In this document: positions 61,179-64,000 of the stretch, in pieces
Layout of the letters: each line of letters begins with the position of its first letter
Position numbering within the stretch: the first letter of the stretch is position 1
From: Ohtaekwangia sp036786105
GTDB taxonomy: Bacteria > Bacteroidota > Bacteroidia > Cytophagales > Cyclobacteriaceae
DNA length: 64,000 nucleotides
Reading direction: 5' to 3'
Assembly (NCBI RefSeq): GCF_036786105.1
Contig: NZ_DAIQRQ010000022.1
Span: 8,647-72,646 of the forward strand
Made by a program: the position numbers and the translations under genes
Notes under the pieces: generated by a model
Told to the model about the DNA's origin: nothing
The model's input: only the letters and a program-made list of their open reading frames with translations
The model's database searches: none

Positions 61179-64000
61179 ATGAAGGTAGTTTTCAAGTATT
61201 TTGTTTGGGCATTCTGTATGCAAGCTATAACGCTGTATGCACAGGATAATGCGAGAAACGCGCCTCCTGAAGATACTGGAATGGACCCCCTTAAAGCCAG
61301 GGCAGACATCATCCCTCATTCACCTGAAGTTGAAGCCATGGCGAAATATGGGGTTTTGCCCGTAACGCAATATACGGGTATGCCGCAAATAAGCGTACCT
61401 ATATTTGAGTTAAAGGCTTCCGGGTTAACAATTCCGTTTGCGCTATCTTATAATTATAACGGATTCAAGCCGCTCGAAACAGCTACCTGGTGTGGACTTG
61501 GATGGAATTTGCAGGGGGGAGGCAGCATCGTCAAAATAATTAAGGGCCAGTTGGATGACACACGTAATCCGGGAAGTAATTATGATGATCTGGTGTATCC
61601 AACAGCAATGACCTGGAGTCAGCCATTTTGTTACAACGTAGCATTGGGACAAATCGATGCAGAATCTGATATCTATATATTTAATATAGGACAATATAGC
61701 GGGAAATTCATTCTGATAAAGGGTGAAGCCCATCTTTTTCCATTTCAGAATATAAAAATAAGAAGCACGGCCACGGGCTTTAAGATGATTGACGATAAGG
61801 GAAACATATACTTATTTGATGACACTGAAACTACTTTTACAAAGGGGTCGGAAATACCGGTGCACACGTCATCGTGGCAGATAAGCAAGATTATAACGGC
61901 AGACAGAAAAGATACTATATCTTATTTGTATAGCGATTATTCATTCAGGCAACCCTCAACCTTCACAGACAGGTGTGTGATTGATTCCCGCAATTATACT
62001 GGTCAAAGTTCAAGCGGTGAGACCTTCAGCAGAGCGTATGCCGAGGGAGATCATATAAATGCTAAAGTATTATCGACAGTCATTAGCCGGTATGGGACTA
62101 TCTCTTTTATGGGCTCATCCGAAGAACGGTTGGACATAGTTGCTGGTGAAGGCGCCAAGGCCCTCGATAGGGTGTCAGTTCGTGGACCGCAAGGTTCCAG
62201 CTTTCAAAAAGATATAGTATTGGTACATGATTATTTTGGAGGCAACAGTAAGCTCAAGTTGAAAGAAGTATACGAAATGCGGTACGATAATTCCAGTGAA
62301 TTTGCTACCCCTGTAACAGATCAGCACTACAAATTTGAATATTATAATGAAGGTAACAGCCTGAGCACCGATCTGGCGGACGGTGTTGATTATTGGGGAT
62401 ATTACAACGGTGCAAATAATACTAACCTGTTTCCTAAAGATAAAAACCTTTTTTACGGTGCCGCAGCAGATCGAAATCCCAATATAAACTATTCAATAAG
62501 GGGTATGATTAAAAGCATTGAATACCCCACAGGTGGTCGATCGACCTTTGACTTTGAACAGAATCAATCGGGAAAGCGCTATGTAACATCAAATTTTACA
62601 GCGGCAAGCATTGAAAGTGATGTTAGCTTTGATTCCAATAATCAAAAGAATGGCTATACAGAGGTATTTAAATCATTTACGCTTAACAAAGCTCAGGTAG
62701 TTCACTTTAATTATGGTGATTTAGATGAGAATAAAAATCCAACCCGACCTGTAGTACGTATCTATAAGGACAGAACTACCAGTCCACCCGTATATACATC
62801 GCCCGTGTATACCAGCGGAGGCGAAAATCTGACAGGTTCACAGTTTTTAGAAGAGGGCAAATATTTCTTTTCGGTTAGCAGTGAGCCAGGCCTGGTTGGT
62901 ATAGATGGTACTTTTACAACCTACGGCATTCTGAATTATGATGATTACCAGGTTATAAATACACTGGCTGACGGGCCTGGTTTGCGGATAAAGCAAATAT
63001 CTTCGTATAGTAACGGCAGTACTATCCCGGCTTTTATCAAACAGTACTCCTATAACGATGGTGTTGAGCTCATGAAAACGGCTCTCACAACAGGTAGTAA
63101 CTTAAGCCACAATTGTGCTGGCTACTATAATTCTTCTTATGTCGCAAGCGTGCGATCGGCATTAAGCGATTTGGCGGAGAGTCAATTTTATTATCGCGAA
63201 GTTACTGAATCTACCCAGGATAATACCAGAACAGGAAAGACGGTTTATACTTTCGGAACAGAAAGCAGTCAATTGCTTGATGTCAAACAACTTTCGCAGA
63301 CAGACTATAAATATACTGGCAGTGGTTTTGTGCCGGTAAGGGCAAGTGCTTCTCAATATCAATTGACTATTAAGGAAGCTTTTACAGGTTTTACAGTGAA
63401 TAAAGCTGTAACCGTTTTGCCTGCTGATAACACCACGGGACTTGAATACTGTAGCCAATTGGTGTCTCCCGATGTAACGCAACCCAGCCTGCTCATGGAT
63501 ATTTATGAGGTATCGGATTCGTATACACTCACCAGCGACTATACCCAGATCAAAAATACAAAGGAAACTGTGTATAGTGACGATGGATCAGCAACGCATA
63601 CCAGTGAAAGCAATTACTTCTACGATAATGCCAGCCATATATACCCTACACGGATTGTGACTTCCAATAGTAAAGGCGAGCAAATTACCCAGGAGTTGAA
63701 ATATGCTTTGGATTATAATTTTGGTACCTGCTCCCTTCCTGCTACCATTGATACGAATTTTAAGAATGACATGCAAACAGCAATGGGCGTTCTTAACACC
63801 AGCCTTGCCAATTTGATTAATGCATTGGCGCCCTATCAACCTTTTGAAAAGAAGTATTTAACAGATAGTGAAGGAAGGCTTATAGATAGGGATGGTCACC
63901 TTGTAGATTCGACCCATCCAGCTGTAGACATTACAGAAAGCAACAGGCAGACATTTACCTCTGTTGCCAATCAGTATAATCATTGTCAGGCTGATTTTCA
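61179..64000 (+). CDS. large RHS-associated surface protein, 5' part only
   Basis: The frame is open from 61149/61179 to the window end (about 940 codons) with no stop, so the gene is cut by the window. The ATG at 61179 gives a signal peptide (MKVVFKYFVWAFCMQAITLYAQ); an in-frame ATG at 61149 is the alternative and a TGA at 61143 limits the frame. The mature start shows the Bacteroidota RHS N-terminal signature: SPEVEAMAKYGVLPVTQYTGMPQISVPIFEL, LSYNYNGFKPLETATWCGLGWNLQGGG. Later landmarks are IEYPTGGRSTFDFEQN (about 445-460) and YYNGANN. In relatives this N-terminal region of about 1000 residues precedes YD/RHS repeats and a variable C-terminal, often toxin, domain; whether these follow cannot be seen. 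Base composition is more AT-rich than in the genes before it. Confidence 0.85.
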   Translation, partial: MKVVFKYFVWAFCMQAITLYAQDNARNAPPEDTGMDPLKARADIIPHSPEVEAMAKYGVLPVTQYTGMPQISVPIFELKASGLTIPFALSYNYNGFKPLETATWCGLGWNLQGGGSIVKIIKGQLDDTRNPGSNYDDLVYPTAMTWSQPFCYNVALGQIDAESDIYIFNIGQYSGKFILIKGEAHLFPFQNIKIRSTATGFKMIDDKGNIYLFDDTETTFTKGSEIPVHTSSWQISKIITADRKDTISYLYSDYSFRQPSTFTDRCVIDSRNYTGQSSSGETFSRAYAEGDHINAKVLSTVISRYGTISFMGSSEERLDIVAGEGAKALDRVSVRGPQGSSFQKDIVLVHDYFGGNSKLKLKEVYEMRYDNSSEFATPVTDQHYKFEYYNEGNSLSTDLADGVDYWGYYNGANNTNLFPKDKNLFYGAAADRNPNINYSIRGMIKSIEYPTGGRSTFDFEQNQSGKRYVTSNFTAASIESDVSFDSNNQKNGYTEVFKSFTLNKAQVVHFNYGDLDENKNPTRPVVRIYKDRTTSPPVYTSPVYTSGGENLTGSQFLEEGKYFFSVSSEPGLVGIDGTFTTYGILNYDDYQVINTLADGPGLRIKQISSYSNGSTIPAFIKQYSYNDGVELMKTALTTGSNLSHNCAGYYNSSYVASVRSALSDLAESQFYYREVTESTQDNTRTGKTVYTFGTESSQLLDVKQLSQTDYKYTGSGFVPVRASASQYQLTIKEAFTGFTVNKAVTVLPADNTTGLEYCSQLVSPDVTQPSLLMDIYEVSDSYTLTSDYTQIKNTKETVYSDDGSATHTSESNYFYDNASHIYPTRIVTSNSKGEQITQELKYALDYNFGTCSLPATIDTNFKNDMQTAMGVLNTSLANLINALAPYQPFEKKYLTDSEGRLIDRDGHLVDSTHPAVDITESNRQTFTSVANQYNHCQADF

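Noticed and set aside
1..64000. CRISPR arrays, tRNA, rRNA, insertion sequences, prophage genes
   Set aside because: No regularly spaced repeats, no tRNA-like cloverleaf and no transposase, integrase or phage structural reading frames were seen.

Overview
The window looks like chromosomal DNA of a free-living, polysaccharide-degrading Bacteroidota, most likely of the order Cytophagales. The support is a SusC/SusD pair, Y_Y_Y/propeller sensors, RHS-like surface proteins opening with the Bacteroidota-type N-terminus, many PAS/GAF histidine kinases, and mostly absent Shine-Dalgarno sites. Genus assignment is not possible from the sequence alone. No rRNA, tRNA, CRISPR, transposase or prophage gene was seen.

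Layout. (1) 1-1.9 kb: a small STAS/SpoIIAA-like protein, then a methyltransferase fused to a chorismate-lyase-like domain. (2) 2.3-14.6 kb: a carbohydrate-utilisation region with GH43, SusC/SusD, GH5 endoglucanase, pirin, GH95 fucosidase and a small low-affinity-iron-permease-like membrane protein. (3) 15-28.6 kb: a dense phosphorelay island. It holds a periplasmic-binding-protein sensor kinase whose sensor has lost its N-lobe, two response regulators, a lone GAF protein, a short soluble kinase, a stand-alone Hpt and a hybrid kinase. Facing these is a three-gene minus-strand operon of kinase, Rcp1-like regulator and REC-REC-PAS kinase. (4) 29-39.7 kb: a propeller/Y_Y_Y sensor without kinase, then two membrane receptors with GAF and coiled-coil but no recognised output domain. 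These alternate with small STAS-like proteins and are followed by a membrane protein with an H-box but no ATPase domain, a quinone oxidoreductase and another STAS-like gene. This is the best candidate for an undescribed signalling system. (5) 40-43 kb: a coupled lipoprotein/multi-TM pair, a lipid kinase and surE. (6) 43.5-58.5 kb: an overlapping glycogen/trehalose operon (glycogen-synthase-like GT, GH57, glgX, treZ, treY-malQ fusion) with a facing DUF4142 lipoprotein and a treS-maltokinase fusion. (7) 58.8-64 kb: a TPR histidine kinase and the 5' part of a large RHS-associated surface protein that runs off the window.

How the parts may work together. The outer-membrane SusCD and glycosidases would bring in plant-type glycans (the GH5/GH43/GH95 set would suit fucosylated xyloglucan, an inference). 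The 43-58 kb cluster would store glucose as an alpha-glucan and interconvert it with trehalose by two routes, TreY/TreZ and TreS/maltokinase. Non-coding structure includes a three-copy intergenic repeat, several clear terminators, FNR-type TGAT-N4-ATCA sites before signalling genes, and an operator-like 20-bp palindrome between GH43 and susC.
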